Shown one piece after another: positions 32,517 through 44,950 of a DNA stretch of 64,000 nt. Every line of letters starts with the position of its first letter. Within the stretch, counting starts at the first letter, position 1. Below the pieces are notes generated by a model that made no database searches, was not told where the DNA came from, and saw only the letters and a list, made by a program, of their open reading frames with translations. This stretch comes from Cunninghamia lanceolata (Eukaryota; Streptophyta; Pinopsida; Cupressales; Cupressaceae), in assembly GCA_027924645.1 (NCBI GenBank), contig BSBN01000850.1:806001-870000 (forward strand). Reading direction: 5' to 3'. Position numbers and translations under genes: made by a program.

Positions 32517-35027
32517 TATTGGTGCCTGAATTTACTGTCAGTTAATTTAGCAATTTTCATGCAGGCACCATCCCAAAAAATCTAAAAAGGTTCTAAGTTT
32601 TGGCACCCCTTCAGTGTTTTTCAGCATCTGCATCTCATTTCTTGAGGAGGGGTCTTCATGTTTTCTCCATCGGCATGCGTTCGTTTTTGTCTCTTTGACA
32701 TTTCGGTTTGAACTTGAACCCTTTTTTCTACAAGTTTAATGGTTCAGCGGTTCATGGTTCATTTCTCTTCTAGCGGTTCATATTATGCATTTGCCTTACG
32801 CAAATATTGTATCGTTGAACCTCCCGCTTGAACCCTTTTCTCAACGGTTCAAGGTTCAATAGTTCGATGCTTTGAGTTTTTTGCTCTCAGCTAGAGTGTT
32901 TTACAGATGGAGTATTATTTTTGATGTTTGAACCTCAGTGTTGAACCATCGGGTTGAACCGGTTCGTGGTTTGACGGTTCAATAGTTCAGCGCTTTGTGT
33001 TTTTGGTGTTCATCGGTGTAATACTCTTCATCGGCAGGGGAATTTCATGCTAGGCCGACAGTTGGGAGTCTAGCCGATGGTGAGGTTGGTGTTCGACATA
33101 TCAGGGTGACGAGGGAGTGTGTCTTGGAGACGGAAAGACTGTCAGCGGGACTGTTGCTATCGGCAGAGGGGTTTTGGCCTCTGCCGATATTGTTACTCGG
33201 GCCGATGGGGATTTGGGCATATGTGTGGTCGCCAGGACTTTGATCTATCGGCGTAGTAATTTGTGGTCTTCCCGATAATTTTGGTCATACCGATGGAGGA
33301 GGAGGGTGGATTGGTAACCACTAACGTAGTGTGTTTTGGTGGCCATCGGGGAGACGTGTATGGTCGGTGGGAGTCTGGGAAGTTAGCCCGACGGTCTTTC
33401 TCTGGCTGATGACAAGGAATATAGTGTAAGCATCAGTGTGACTTTTGCCTATCAGCGAGGAGGCTTTTTGGTTGGCCGATGGTAGTAGTCTGGCCGACAG
33501 AGGATTGCGGTGGCTTCATCGGTGTAACTGATGAGATCGGTGAAGGTTTGGAGGGTCAGCCTGATGATCTTTCTCTGGCCGATGAAGGGGAATGCGAAGG
33601 TAGCGGTCGGCGAGACCGTTGAGATCGATGAGAGATTTGTGGGGTGAGCCAATGGCCTAGGTCTGGGCAATGGGCTTTGGGCTGAGAGGCGTGTGTCGAG
33701 CATGGCAAAAGCGCTCGACACTTATTATGTTTGTGGCCCTGTTTATAAACTGCTGAAGGAGTCTCCGCGGCACCAATGTGGGATTAGTTTCCCTGCACAT
33801 TTGAAACTTCAGAAAATGCATTTTAGCGGGAAATTTCTTTTTGAACGCAGCGACAGTTTTCACGTGGCCGTGGGTGGTTGAGCCATCAATGGCGACTGTA
33901 GCAGGGGTAAGAGAAATGGTACACATGATCAGGTGGCCCAATTTATGGATGAAGACTTCCAGATGGCGGCGCAGGGCTCGAGGCCTCCCTTGTCTGTTGC
34001 AGCAATAACTTCTGAGCGCCATTCTTCCTATGTGATCTGTATCTGGCGAATTTTTGAAAGCCATGTAATTAATTGCTGTGAGGTACACTTTCTGGCCGAT
34101 ATAGGCAGACTGTGTTACCATTGTTTTGGTTGCTGAAAACTGGACATTTTAGCTCTGTAATAAGATACAACTGGTTTTGGTTGCTCTGTGCAGCAAAACT
34201 TGCGAGTTTATGTATCTCCTGTTGTACGTTTGTGCATGAATCCACTGATTTCATGGTCAATTTTATATGAATAATGCTATGTTTGCATGTGTTATGCTGA
34301 TTCTATCTCTAGTTTTGCATGTATCTTTCTTCTAAGTCCAGGCATTCAAGGAATGCCTGAGATTTTAGAACATAGAATTCCTGTGTTGAATGTTTAATCT
34401 TTTAACTTCTGCTCAAGGGGTAGATTAAACTATTTTCAGATTGAATATTGGGAAGGGTATACTGCAATAGGGATGCCATAAGTATAGACAGCTTAACACT
34501 CTGTATTGGGAGATATCTGTAAGGCAGATATCATGTATATCCCCCTGAAATCCAGTTTTAGTTGTTCATGCTGATCATTCACAGGTGTATGTCTACCGAC
34601 TCCAAGCCCTGGATAGGCACCAATCTAGCTCTGTGTTGAGGTTATATACCATGTCCAGCTTTGCATCCAAACATCAAATCAAACCATTTCATCCTTCCAC
34701 CTGTTAGTTGTAGGAGTAGGATTAGGATCCCTACATACTCTCATACCCAACCAGACATATATGTCCAAGAATGTTGCCAACCTTGTGATTTGTTATACAA
34801 ATCTTGGTCCTTACGTGAGAGTATTCTGCCTATTGCTGTCAAGTTATATCTTTCTATCATTGAGCTAGTCAAGGTCATACTTTTATCAAATAGGGACACC
34901 CCCCTTGGTGCGGCAGAACCAGAAGTGAAGGGGAGGAGCTCACGCAACCTCCTGTATTCAGTTGGCTGAATCTGCCTGTGCATTAGAATTGGCAAACCCT
35001 AATGCTGATTCAGAAGAAAAACCAACA
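32517..35027 (+). repeat. 3' LTR of the Gag-only element
   Basis: Same length as the 5' LTR (2511 bp). The first dinucleotide is TA instead of TG. The 12-bp hairpin is conserved at 33158-33189. Confidence 0.92.
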
Positions 35028-35640
35028 ACTCTGTTTGGCTGATTTCATCCTATTAAATATTCATGAAGAGAAAACTGTGAAGGAGCTATGGAAGAAACTT
35101 GGTGATGTTTATCAGGCTAAGTCCCTGGTAAACAATTTATTCTTATAGAAGAAGCTATATTCTCTGAGGATGGAAGATGGAGGATCTGTTGCTGATCACA
35201 TGAATGCCTTCAATATGTTAGTTTCACAAGTGACATCCATTAGTGTGAAGTTGGAGGAGGAGGATCATTGTATGACCTTGCTTTGTTCTTTACCATATTT
35301 GTGGGATCATCTTGTAATGGCCATCGAAAGCACTACAACTACTTTCAAGATGGATGAGGTAGTGTCTTCACTATTATCTGAAGAGATGCAGAGAAAGTCA
35401 TCCAAGTCAGCCAAAGAGGCTCTTGCGGTTCGTGGAAGACCCAAGGAGAAAGGGAAAAAGAAGGACAAGAAAGCTGAGAAGGGTAGATCCAAATCCTGTG
35501 GGAGATCCAAATCTCCTGGAAAGTCCAAGGCACTGTGTTGGAACTGTGAAAAAATTGGGCATTTCTGAAAGGAATGCAAAGAGGAGAAAAAGAAAAAGAA
35601 GAAGATTAATGTCCCAGATTCAGATTCTGACAAGTCATAA

Positions 35641-38600
35641 GATGATGGTGATACTTTCATTGTAGCCTTGGCCACCCATGCATCTGATGATTTGTGGTTG
35701 ATTGATTATGGTGCCTCTTTCCACATGACCTCGCATCGAGACTAGTTTACAAAGTATGAAGAATTCGATGGTGGAAGAGTGTACATGGGTGATGACTCTC
35801 ATATGAAGATAGTTGGTCATGGAAGAGTCACAATCTAATTCCCTGATGGACGAGTGAAAGGGATCTCTGGGGTTATGCACATCCCAGGCTTGGCACATAA
35901 CTTGCTTTCTATAAGTAAATTGAATGATGCAGGTGTACAGGCTGTCTTCTTGAAAGAAGGATGCAAGATGACTAGAGGAGCTATGGTGCTTGCGAAGGGT
36001 ACTCCGAGAGGTACTTAGTTTCAGCTGGAGGCATGCATTTCACAATGCAATAGTTCTTCTGACTCAAAGAAAAGAGCTTCAGTCACTTCATCCCCACCAT
36101 TGGAACTAGCAACTAAAAGATCTATTGTATCAACTTCTAATGGTAGTGCATTTTGGGTACCTAAGGGTGCTCATGCTTTGGAAGTTAAACTTCCTGCTGA
36201 GAAGACAATGTTATGGCACAAGAGACTTGACCACATTGGTGAGAAGGGTCTTAGAACCCTAAAAAATAAAAACCTCATTGAGGGGTTAGATGATTGAAAT
36301 CTTGATTTCGACTTTTGTGAACATTGTATATATGGAAAACAAAACCGTGTTTAGTTTTACTTGAGTTCTCATAAGTCTTCTGGTGTATTGGATTTTATTC
36401 AAATTCTGATGTGTTTGGTCTAGTTAATGTTCCTTCGATCTCTAAATTTGTATATTTTGTATCTTTCATAGATGATTACAGTAGAAGGACATGGATTTAT
36501 TTTCTCATAAGCAAATCTGAAGTTTTTAGTCGGTTCAAAGAGTTTAAAGCTTTTGTTGAGAATCAGACTAGTAAAAAGATTAAGTGTTTAAGAACTAACA
36601 ATGGTGGTGAGTTCTGTTCCACATAATTTGATAAGTTTTGTAAAGAACATGGGATTGAAAGACATAAGACAACTCCATACACCCTGCAACAAAATGGAGT
36701 TGTAGAGAGGATGAACAGGACACAGATGGAGAAGGCTAGGAGTATGCTTAGTGGAGCTGGCCTTGAATGGAAGTTTTGGACCAAAGCTGTTGCCACTGCT
36801 TGCTACCTGGTAAACAGGTCTCCTACATTAGCTCTTGTTGGTAAGACACCCATGGAGGTGTGGTCTGGTAAGAAGTCTTCAATAAGACATCTTCGTGTTT
36901 TTTGTTGTGAGGCATATGCTCATGTGCCTAGGGAGAAGAGGTCAAAATTAGAGAACAAGGCTATTAAGTGTATCTTCATTGGCTATGGTGTCGGTGTGAA
37001 AGGATACAAGCTTTGGGATTTTGTGGCTAAAAAAGTGTTGTATAGCAGAAGTGTTATTTTTAGAGAGCTAACACCTTCTTCCACTGTTCTACAACTAGAA
37101 GAGAAAGAAAAGAAAGAGGATGTGGTTCAGTTTCCCACTACCTCTAAGATGACTGAACCAACCGACACTGTGAGACTTGATGATGAGGAGAGCTCTAGCA
37201 ACTCTAAAAGCTCAGAAGAAGAAGCAGAACCTCAACCTCACCCTTTGAGGAGGTCTACACGAAACAGAAAGCAACCTGAGAGGTTTGGTTATACATTGCT
37301 TGATTCTAGTTGTACTTTTGCTTTGCTTACTAATGTTGATGAGCCTAGAACTGTGACAAAAGCTATGGGTATGAAAGATGCAGGTTCCTGGAAAAGGAGG
37401 CCATGGAAGATGAGATGGCTTCTTTGGAAAAGAATAAAACTTGGGACTTGGTGCCTTTTCATGATGGATGGAAACCTGTTAGATGCAAATGGGTGTTCAA
37501 TGAGAAATTTGGTGCAGATGGCAGTGTTGAGAAGTATAAGGCCAGATTGGTTGCAAAAGGGTACTCACAAGTGGAGAGAATTGATTAAGGTGAAATTTTC
37601 TCTCTCGTTGCAAAGATGACATCTATTCGGTTCCTGTTATCTCTTGCAACAACTTATGATTTAGAAGTGGAGCAGATGGATGTGAAGACAACATTCCTTC
37701 ATGGTGATTTGGAGGAAGAGATTTATATGTCACAACTAGAGCATTACATAGAAAAAGGTAAAGAAAAATTGGTTTGCAAGTTAAAGAAGTCTTTGTATGG
37801 ATTGAAACAATCTTCTAGGATGTGGTACTTGAAGTTTGATGCCTTTGTGTTGTCTATTGGATTTCTGAGATCGAAATTAGATCATTGTGTGTATTACAAG
37901 TTTGACAATGATCGTATTCTCATTATTGCACTATATGTTGATGATATGTTGCTGATTGGGAATTGTAAGAATATGATTTATGATTTGATGTCTCAGTTGT
38001 CAGCATAGTTTGAAGTGAAAAACTTAGGGGCAGCCAGGTACATTTTGGGGATGGAGATCAGAAGAGACAGAGCAAACAAAAAACTTTGGTTAACCCAGAG
38101 TAAGTATGTGAAGACTGTGTTGGATAGATTCAACATGGCAGATTGCAGACCATTATGTGTTCTTGTTTCATTGGGGACAAAGTTATCTGTGAATGGTTGT
38201 CCAAAGTCTCCTTCTGAGATGGAGGATATGAGCAGAGTACCTTATGCTAGTGCAGTTGGCAGCTTGATGTATGCTATGGTCTGTACAAGACCAGACATTG
38301 CCCAAGCAGTGGGAGTCCTTAGTCAGTTTATGGCTAATCCTAGACGGGTACACTGGGATGCAGTAAAATGAGTGTTCAGATATTTGCAGGGTACTTCCGA
38401 GTATTCCTTATGTTATCATGGTCATCCTCCAGGACCTCTGCATTTTGTATGTATTCGTGGATTTGTGGATTCTGATTGGGTAGGTGACATTAACAGCAGG
38501 AGATCCACCAGTGCTTATGTGTTTACTATGTTCGGTGGTGCAATTAGTTGGATGAGTAAGCAGCAACCTGTGGTCACTTTGTCCATGACAGAAGCTGAGT

Positions 38601-38923
38601 ATATGGAAGCTACTCATGCTTGTAAGGAAGCCATTTGGATTATGAGGTTGTGTTCAGATATTGGTGTTGATGCAGGATAGATTACTATCTGTTGTGACAG
38701 TCAGAGTGCGATTTGCTTAGCAAAGAATCTGACTTTCCATGCCAGAACAAAGCATATTGATGTACAATTTCATTTTGTGCGAGACATGGTAGATGATGGG
38801 AAGGTGATACTAGAGAAAGTAGACACTTTGAAGAATGTTGTAGATGCATTCACGAAACTAGTGGGCACAGAGAAGTTTAGATGGTATTCAGAGTCTATGG
38901 GCCTCTTGGCCCCTAGCAATTAA
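35641..38923 (+). pseudogene. Copia pol (protease, integrase, RT, RNase H)
   Basis: Reads in order: protease 'WLIDYGASFHMT' (about 35694; the usual DSGA is DYGA), 'WHKRLDHIGEKGLRTL' of the pre-integrase domain (36213), integrase 'SFIDDYSRRTWIYFL' (about 36460), 'TTPYTLQQNGVVERMN', the RT start 'VRCKWVFNEKF' (about 37480), 'LYVDDMLLIG' (37932) and the RNase H end 'VDSDWVGDINSRRSTSAY' (38465) to 'MGLLAPSN' with its stop at 38921. Internal stops occur near 35742, 35836, 36016, 36296, 36624, 37586, 38006, 38369 and 38678. Frame changes lie near 36400 and 37390. The element is inactive. Confidence 0.9.
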
Positions 38924-38961
38924 ATCTTGTCATTTCTTTTGGCTCTTGCAAGGTGTTCGAC

Positions 38962-38972
38962 AAGTGGGAGAA
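38962..38972 (+). promoter_or_regulatory. Copia polypurine tract
   Basis: 'aagtgggagaa' immediately before the 3' LTR, the expected plus-strand primer. Confidence 0.75.
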
Positions 38973-40023
38973 TGTCGAGAATTAAGGTGTCTCAACCTTT
39001 GCAAATTCCTAGCATTATTTGTTTAATTGTATATTTATTTATTGCCTAATATTGTATTTACTTGCACATTCAATTTGGTCACTTAGTTGAGGTGGCACGG
39101 TGACATGTCATCTTACTTGGAATGTGACTTGGATGGTCAAGTCAAACCTACATGGATTTGGGTGTCCCATTTGAGGTGGCACTATTATGCCATGTGTCAG
39201 TATCTTGTGGTATGTGGAAGAGGATATTCCATATGACATAATCTATGACGCGTAAGAGCCATGTTTGGAGATTCCTATGACAAGTGATGACAAGTGTCGG
39301 TGAGTATCTTTGCATGAGGGAAAGGCATCTTTGGGCGCCCAAGTTGGGCTATGACATGTTGTAAGAGGAATTTACTATATTTAGTCTTGTATGATGGATT
39401 CTCTTACAACATTTAAGGTTTTTATGTTGGTAAAATCTATGACAATTGTAAGATGCGTAAGAGCATCTATCATAGTCTATTTTTAGCATGGAGCGCTCCA
39501 ATCTTGGAAAGTCAAATCTGCCATGTATGACAGATGTAAGGGATGTATTTGTAGCTTGGACAAGTGTCTTTTGATGTGGGAAAATGGCCATGTGGCCAAC
39601 GTGGATGCCTATCCCAAGAAGCTTCTAGAATATGCCTTGTATCTCTATAAAATGCATTGTTTTGGAGTTGTAGTTGCATAGTGTTTTTACAGGTACTGTT
39701 ATGCTACTAGAATAACTCCAGATTTGACATTTGAAGACTCTTGGAAGAACTTGCATTGCAAGTGTATTGTAAACTGTTATTGTTTTAGATAATACATTGT
39801 GCAGGTTTTAGAGTGTGGAGTTTTTCACCTGAAAAGGTTTTCCCCATGATACATCTTGTGTCTACTTCTCTCTGTCTACATTCTTGTATTGCATTTTCTG
39901 TTGTAATATCTCTGATATATGTTTAATATTTCTAAAATTGAGGAAGGGTTAAAACGAATTTGCATACATCTCCCCTCATTAGATTAGTTTAGGAACGATT
40001 TCTGCACACCTAGCTTCCTTTTA
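38973..40023 (+). repeat. Copia 3' LTR
   Basis: Starts TGTCGAGAATTAAGG and ends CCTTTTA (terminal CA mutated to TA), followed by the GTGGG duplication. Confidence 0.92.
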
Positions 40024-40028
40024 GTGGG

Positions 40029-42240
40029 TGCATAGCTTTTTCATGAAATGAAAGAGTCATGCATCATGAAGTAGCAGTCAAGATTAAAAGAAGGACATCA
40101 AATTTGATGAAGTTGCAAAAAGAAACTAAATTTGGCACTTGATTATAATTTCACAACCAATTTGACTAGGAATGGGAGAAGGATTAGAGAAGGGATTTGT
40201 TCTAAATAGGAATGAATATGTTGCATCCTTAATCTAACTTGTCATGTTTTTAGATCTTTCATTGATTGTGATTAAAATCTTTGTGTTTCATTTTTCATTT
40301 ATCTCAATTTTTTGCTAACTAGTACCTGAGGTTGCTCTACATACACTATTTTAACAAGAATATGATAGAGGAAGAAACTACTAAAAGAGAACCTAAGACA
40401 CGATCAAGCAAAATGTTGGCTAAGCGAATGGGATGAACAAAGGACAAATTACTGATTTGATGACCTGATTTGTTGTTCTAAAAAAACCAAGCTCCATACA
40501 ATTTTATCTATAAATATGAGAATAAGAGAAGGTAAAAATGGTAGCGAATAATTCTATTGCTATAAGTAAGTTGCCTTTCTATTGAAGATTTATGATGAAA
40601 GAAGGAATACTACATGATTTGAAGATCCTTATAGAACAATTTATGCTTGTCAACTAAAGTTGTTACCTAGGAAATTGCATTCCCAATTCACCTAGGTGAA
40701 GGAGACAAGCATGTTTGAGAAGATATGTTAAGAAAATGTAAAATTAACCTAGAGATTGTGCCTACCACCATTTTTAAATGTTGACCATATCCCAAGAGAA
40801 CCTTATTCCAACTATGGAGAACTCTTGTAGCCAAAATGAAATGAGTTTGACTTGAAACGAGTTCTTTTTTTGGATATATATATGAATGAAGGGGGCGTTA
40901 TGCAAATGCAAGAACAAAAATGATGCTAGAATAAATTTCTACTTCTATGGAATGCCATGAGTTATGACATTGATTTTTATTTCTTTGGATCTCTTTTTCT
41001 GATGAATGCATTATGGAACAAACATTATGACTGCTCTTTAGTACAATTTTCAATCCAGGGGATTGCGGGTTATCTTAGTGTAGGAGACCTATTCAACTTT
41101 GTGAGATTAGGGATTCAAAACTCAAGTGGGGATAGGAAGGAGATGGAGTGTTTCTAAATTTTGGGCATTGCTAAAGGCTAAACACTAATACTTATCTAGA
41201 TGGGACATTTTTGATAAGCTTTCAACTTAGACAGGCAAGAAAATTTTATTCGTGTTCAGTGGACTTAGATCATAGATGGCAAGCAAGATAGACCTAGGGT
41301 AAAGGAAAAATAGGGATGAATCAGGGTCCCTAGGTAGAAAATGGCCCTAAAGACTACTAGATTGTTGGCTTTGCTCAGCTAGTGCATGTGTGTACTTTGT
41401 ACCTCTCTCTTTTATTTCCTCTGATATAATGTCACCCTTGAAGCTTTGAGCTTAGATTTATCTCCACCCAAGGGTACAGACACTCAACAATCTTCTCTCT
41501 ATCACTCTTTTTTTGTAACACTCTTTTTTTTTATATTTTTCTCTTTTTTTTTGTATTTTCTGGAATGCCTCACTTGATTTTCTCTTTTTTTTTTGAATTT
41601 TTGACTTTTATGAAAATGAATGCTTTTGAACTTTGGATATACAATAGTTTGATCTCTCTATTCTCACTTTTCTCATTACTCTTTTTTTTATCACTCATTT
41701 TTTTATTCACTCATATTTTAGATTGTTTCCTTCAAAATTTTGATCCCCTTGACATTTTTGGCTAGGAAAGATAAGGGGTTGAGCGCTACCAAAAGATTTC
41801 GTAATCCAGTCCGACTTCCTTTTCACTGGGGAAGAATTGGGAAGGTCTACTTACAAGCTTCCTTAGAACACTGTGGGTTTGAATACTGACTTTGCTTAGA
41901 CTCAACAACATGAATAATTAAGATCGGGATTCGTGTAAAGCTAAGAGCTAGGATTTGATTAGAATCACTGGGAATGAAGGGGGAGAATGACAATTGTGAA
42001 CATAGGGAAATCTCAAAACCTAAAAGGATCACTCTACACCTAGGAAACCTTAGACTCCATACTGAAATGAAAATAATACAAAAGAGAATCATTCACTAAA
42101 GTGCAAGATGGATAGAATGATGCTAAAATGCAATAAACTAATTTTGATTTTTTTGGAGATTTTTGCAATTTTTTTTGTATTTTTGGAATATTTGATTTTT
42201 TTTTTTACTTTTTTATGTTTTATGATTTTTATGTTTTTTA
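40029..42240. other. Unassigned spacer, T-rich at the end
   Basis: No gene recognised. 41500-41720 and 42130-42240 contain long T-rich tracts. Part of this stretch may be the 3' end or 3' LTR of the minus-strand gypsy relic that starts at 42241, but no matching second LTR was found in the window. Confidence 0.45.
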
Positions 42241-42480
42241 GACATAGTACTTCTTGTGGTGAAAGGCATTGACTATTTCGCCAAATTCCTCACCTTCCAT
42301 CGTGCACAAGAGACAGGCACCATTAACAATATCTTCTATAACTATGTAGGGACCTTTCTAGTCCTCAGTAAATTTGCTTTTTCACCTTCATTTTTTGTTC
42401 TTTGTGCTACCTCTTCTCAAGACAAGCTCTCCTATTCTGTAGGGTTTCATGATATTATTCGGCTCTTTTGCTCCTAATTC
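42241..42480 (-). pseudogene. Integrase C-terminal relic
   Basis: The minus strand reads 'KPYRIGELVLRR', then 'KFTED.KGPYIVIEDIVNGAC' and 'FHHKKYYV' with a few stops. This is the usual C-terminal tail of plant gypsy integrases (GDLVLR...GPY.V...H.LK.YY). It marks the 3' coding end of the relic. Confidence 0.7.
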
Positions 42481-43327
42481 CAAGGTTTCTCTTGGTAACA
42501 TGAGACAGAGTAAATCTTGGAAAGCTTGTTAGCATGTGGGCTCATCCAATACAAGACTCTATCGCATCTTAATAACTCCATAAGTGTATCAAACTAGACC
42601 TGCATGTAAATATTTACTCCTATTGGTCTTGAACATTTTGGAGAAACTAGAATAACTTGAAGGGAGTTTGAGGCTCCCTTTACTCGTTAGGAGGAACAAA
42701 TCTTATACTTGTTCTCCCGTTGGGCTTAGGTCTCAAATCCATGGAATATCCTGCGTAAATCCCTGGTAATTCAAAGATGATAGGATCATCTATCCCTATT
42801 GTTACTCACATCTTCCACTTCTTGTTGAATGTTCCCTCAGTTTCTTCATCTTCATCTAGGAGTCTCTCAACCATCTCGATCTGTACTAAGGGTGCTTCCC
42901 ATTTGTCTAGGTCATTCGATTGCGCTAAAGTAGAGGCATCAGATCATGCCTGGGATTGAGAAACCATGGACATTCTTGGGAGGTTTCCTACCACATTGGT
43001 TGATTTATTGTCTATGGAATTTACTTCCCCTAATGGTGTGATTGGTTTGTATGAATCTTATGATGACATGAGTGGTTCATATGAATCACTCTCTTCTTGT
43101 GTTCTGGGGACACGTGACTCACTTGGAGGTGTCAATGGAATGTAACTTTCTGCTAAGTCTTCCTTAGGATATAAGAAAGTGTGTGGGTCTGCATTTCTTA
43201 GGTCTAACATAATTTTTTTGAATAATGGTCCTTCAGTTTTGTGAGGTTTTTCTCCTATGCAGGGGAAGAGTTTATAGGCAGGTTCCACATTAATCATAAT
43301 AATTTCCAAAGGAAACTGAAGGGGTCT

Positions 43328-43720
43328 TGTTAGAAAGACGGTTGTCGTTGCACCAAAAGATCAACCTAGATCGACTTGTTAAAGCTCGATACAACCGCCA
43401 AAGTTAATGAATCCATGGGAGGTGGTTAAGCCTTGTCACGAACCTAAGCACTACGTTGCACAACACAAGGAGACTAAGGGCGCACACCTTGCAACAATCC
43501 CCCCAGTGCAAGTGTGGGGTTCAAACATGTGACCTAGGCTCTGATACCAATTGTTAACAAGACGGTTGTCGTTGCACCAAAAGATCAACCTAGATCAACA
43601 TGTTAATGCCCAATACAACCGCCAGAGTTAATGAATCCATGGGAGGTGGTTAAGCCTTGTCATGAAACCAAGCGCTGCGCTGCACAACACAAGGAGACCA
43701 TGGGCACACACCTTGCAAAA
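43328..43720 (-). mobile_element. TRIM retrotransposon, complete
   Basis: Two 169-bp LTRs (43328-43496 and 43552-43720) begin TGTTA and end TTGCAACA/TTGCAAAA. They flank a 55-bp interior with the minus-strand primer site TGGTATCAGAGCC (plus 43537-43549) two bases inside the LTR and a G-rich tract ctggggggat at the other end. Flanks GGTCT (43323-43327) and GGTCC (43721-43725) match at 4 of 5 bases. It interrupts the spacer after the gypsy protease. The plan is the same as the TRIM at 5436, but the LTR sequence differs and no tRNA-like fold is seen. Confidence 0.88.
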
Positions 43721-43819
43721 GGTCCATCCTTTTCTATCCACTCCATGATTTTTTGTTATTGTTTCCTTTGGGATGACCTCCTTCTGTTTCAACGATGTTT
43801 CATTTTCTAAGGCTTTCAT

Positions 43820-44950
43820 TTATGCATTATTTACCATCTTTCCCAAAATTTCTATCCTCTTGATACATATTGATTGCAGTGTGGGACTAGGAACAAAAAT
43901 ATTGTTCGTGGGAAGCTCGTAATCGATGGGTATGCCTATTTTCTTGTTTGATGTATTAGACTTTACCATACTGAAAGGATTTGGATCCCCTTTTGCAACA
44001 TATACCTTTCCAAGGTGTAAAAATTGAACTTCTTGGAATAAGGTGGATGGTACAACTTTCATTTTGTGTATCCAAGGTCTCTCAAGGAGCAGATTATACC
44101 CTGTATCCTTATCAATGACATAGAATGTGGTTGGGACAGTTTTTGGTCCTAAAGATACTGGAAGTACGATTTTCTGTATTGTTGCGGCCTTTAAGTTATC
44201 ATATCTGCTCAATGTGTCTCGAGATGCAGTGATGTTGGTGTGTCCATAACCCATCCTCTCTAAAAGAGAGAACGGAACTATATTCATTGCTGCTCCATTG
44301 CCAATTAGTGTTCTTTTGATGCATGTGTCGTAAATCCACACATGTAAGTATAGTGTGGGATCTCCTCTTTTTGTTAACTCTGCCTCAAAAGGCATTTGCT
44401 TTAGGTCAAAGAAAAACCTTGGATCTTTCAATTCAGAATTTGGTGGGTTTACATCAAAATTTACATGATTGGCTTGTTCGTTGGGAGGCGGCGTGATTTG
44501 GTCCAAGTATTTTAATCCTATTGCTTTTAGTAATGCCAAGCAATGTGAAGGAGAGTTTTTGAGGAGGTTGATGAACAAGATGTGTGTGTACATTTTCTTT
44601 AAGTCCTCAATTAGTTCATAGGGTCCAATTGGCATTGGTATCAGTTCCATTACCGAGACCATGCTTTCATGCATCTCTTTTTGTTCGTTGTTTAGTTCCC
44701 CTTCTTCTTTGTCATGCAATATTTCCACCAGTCCTAACATCTTGGCTTCTCCTTTTTGTCCTAGTTGTAGAGGGATACTTGTGTCTGTACCTTGGACAAC
44801 ATTGTTTTGACCAGTTGTTTTCATGTTTCTGTGCATGGGAAATGGGTCTTGATATATTTTCATAACTGCATTTTGTGGAGCTATCGACGTTTGTGTTTGC
44901 CTTGGTTCTTTGTTGTTGTTTGGTGTGACCTCTTGTAGATTTAGAAACAT
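43820..44950 (-). pseudogene. Gypsy gag C-terminus and protease relic
   Basis: A 376-residue open frame. The C-terminal half holds a retropepsin-like domain: 'LIGNGAAMNIVPFSLLERMGY' occupies the active-site position (usual DxG, here NG), followed by 'VVPTTFYVID' -like strands and 'YNLLLERPWIHKMKVVPSTLFQ', the flap and second half seen in plant gypsy proteases. The N-terminal half is a charged linker. The catalytic Asp appears lost. The frame is open but its neighbours gag and pol are broken, so it is treated as a relic. Confidence 0.75.

Larger units (their letters stand above)
27891..35027 (+). mobile_element. Gag-only LTR retrotransposon (TR-GAG / LARD type)
   Basis: Two LTRs of 2511 bp each (27891-30401 and 32517-35027) flank a 2115-bp interior. 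The 5-bp duplication ACTCT (27886-27890 and 35028-35032) is perfect. The interior holds a primer site of tRNA-Arg type, one intact Gag-like frame and a tRNA-Arg-like sequence, with no protease, RT or integrase. It must therefore rely on enzymes of another element. Over the first 160 bp the LTRs differ at about 3-4 percent of sites by eye. It is younger than the copia element it interrupts. No clear polypurine tract is visible before the 3' LTR. Confidence 0.92.
27698..35640 (+). pseudogene. Copia gag, split by a nested LTR element
   Basis: The first part (27698-27890) begins with ATG and reads 'KFNGNNFELWKLKMEDIL', the typical copia Gag start. It stops at the ACTCT target site. The second part resumes at 35033; removing the nested element and one ACTCT copy restores one open reading frame across the junction. 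It continues with 'KELWKKLGDVYQAKSL' to the zinc knuckle CWNCEKIGHF.KEC, where a TGA replaces one codon (35566-35568). Another stop lies near 35146 (TAG). The Lys/Ser-rich linker is at about 35400-35530. Confidence 0.9.
26528..40023 (+). mobile_element. Ty1/copia retrotransposon with a nested element
   Basis: LTRs of about 1052 bp at 26528-27579 and 38973-40023 are flanked by a perfect 5-bp duplication GTGGG (26523-26527 and 40024-40028). Primer site TGGTATTAGAGCC starts at 27582. The polypurine tract 'aagtgggagaa' directly precedes the 3' LTR. The copia gag-pol order protease-integrase-RT-RNase H is readable with stops and frameshifts. The gag is interrupted at 27891-35027 by another LTR element. 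Without it the copia element is about 6.35 kb, a usual size. By eye the LTRs differ at about 3-4 percent of sites over the first 300 bp. Confidence 0.95.

Noticed and set aside
44584..44865. Hydrophobic plus frame resembling a membrane protein
   Set aside because: Antisense to the gypsy gag-protease frame; its hydrophobicity reflects the complementary charged linker.
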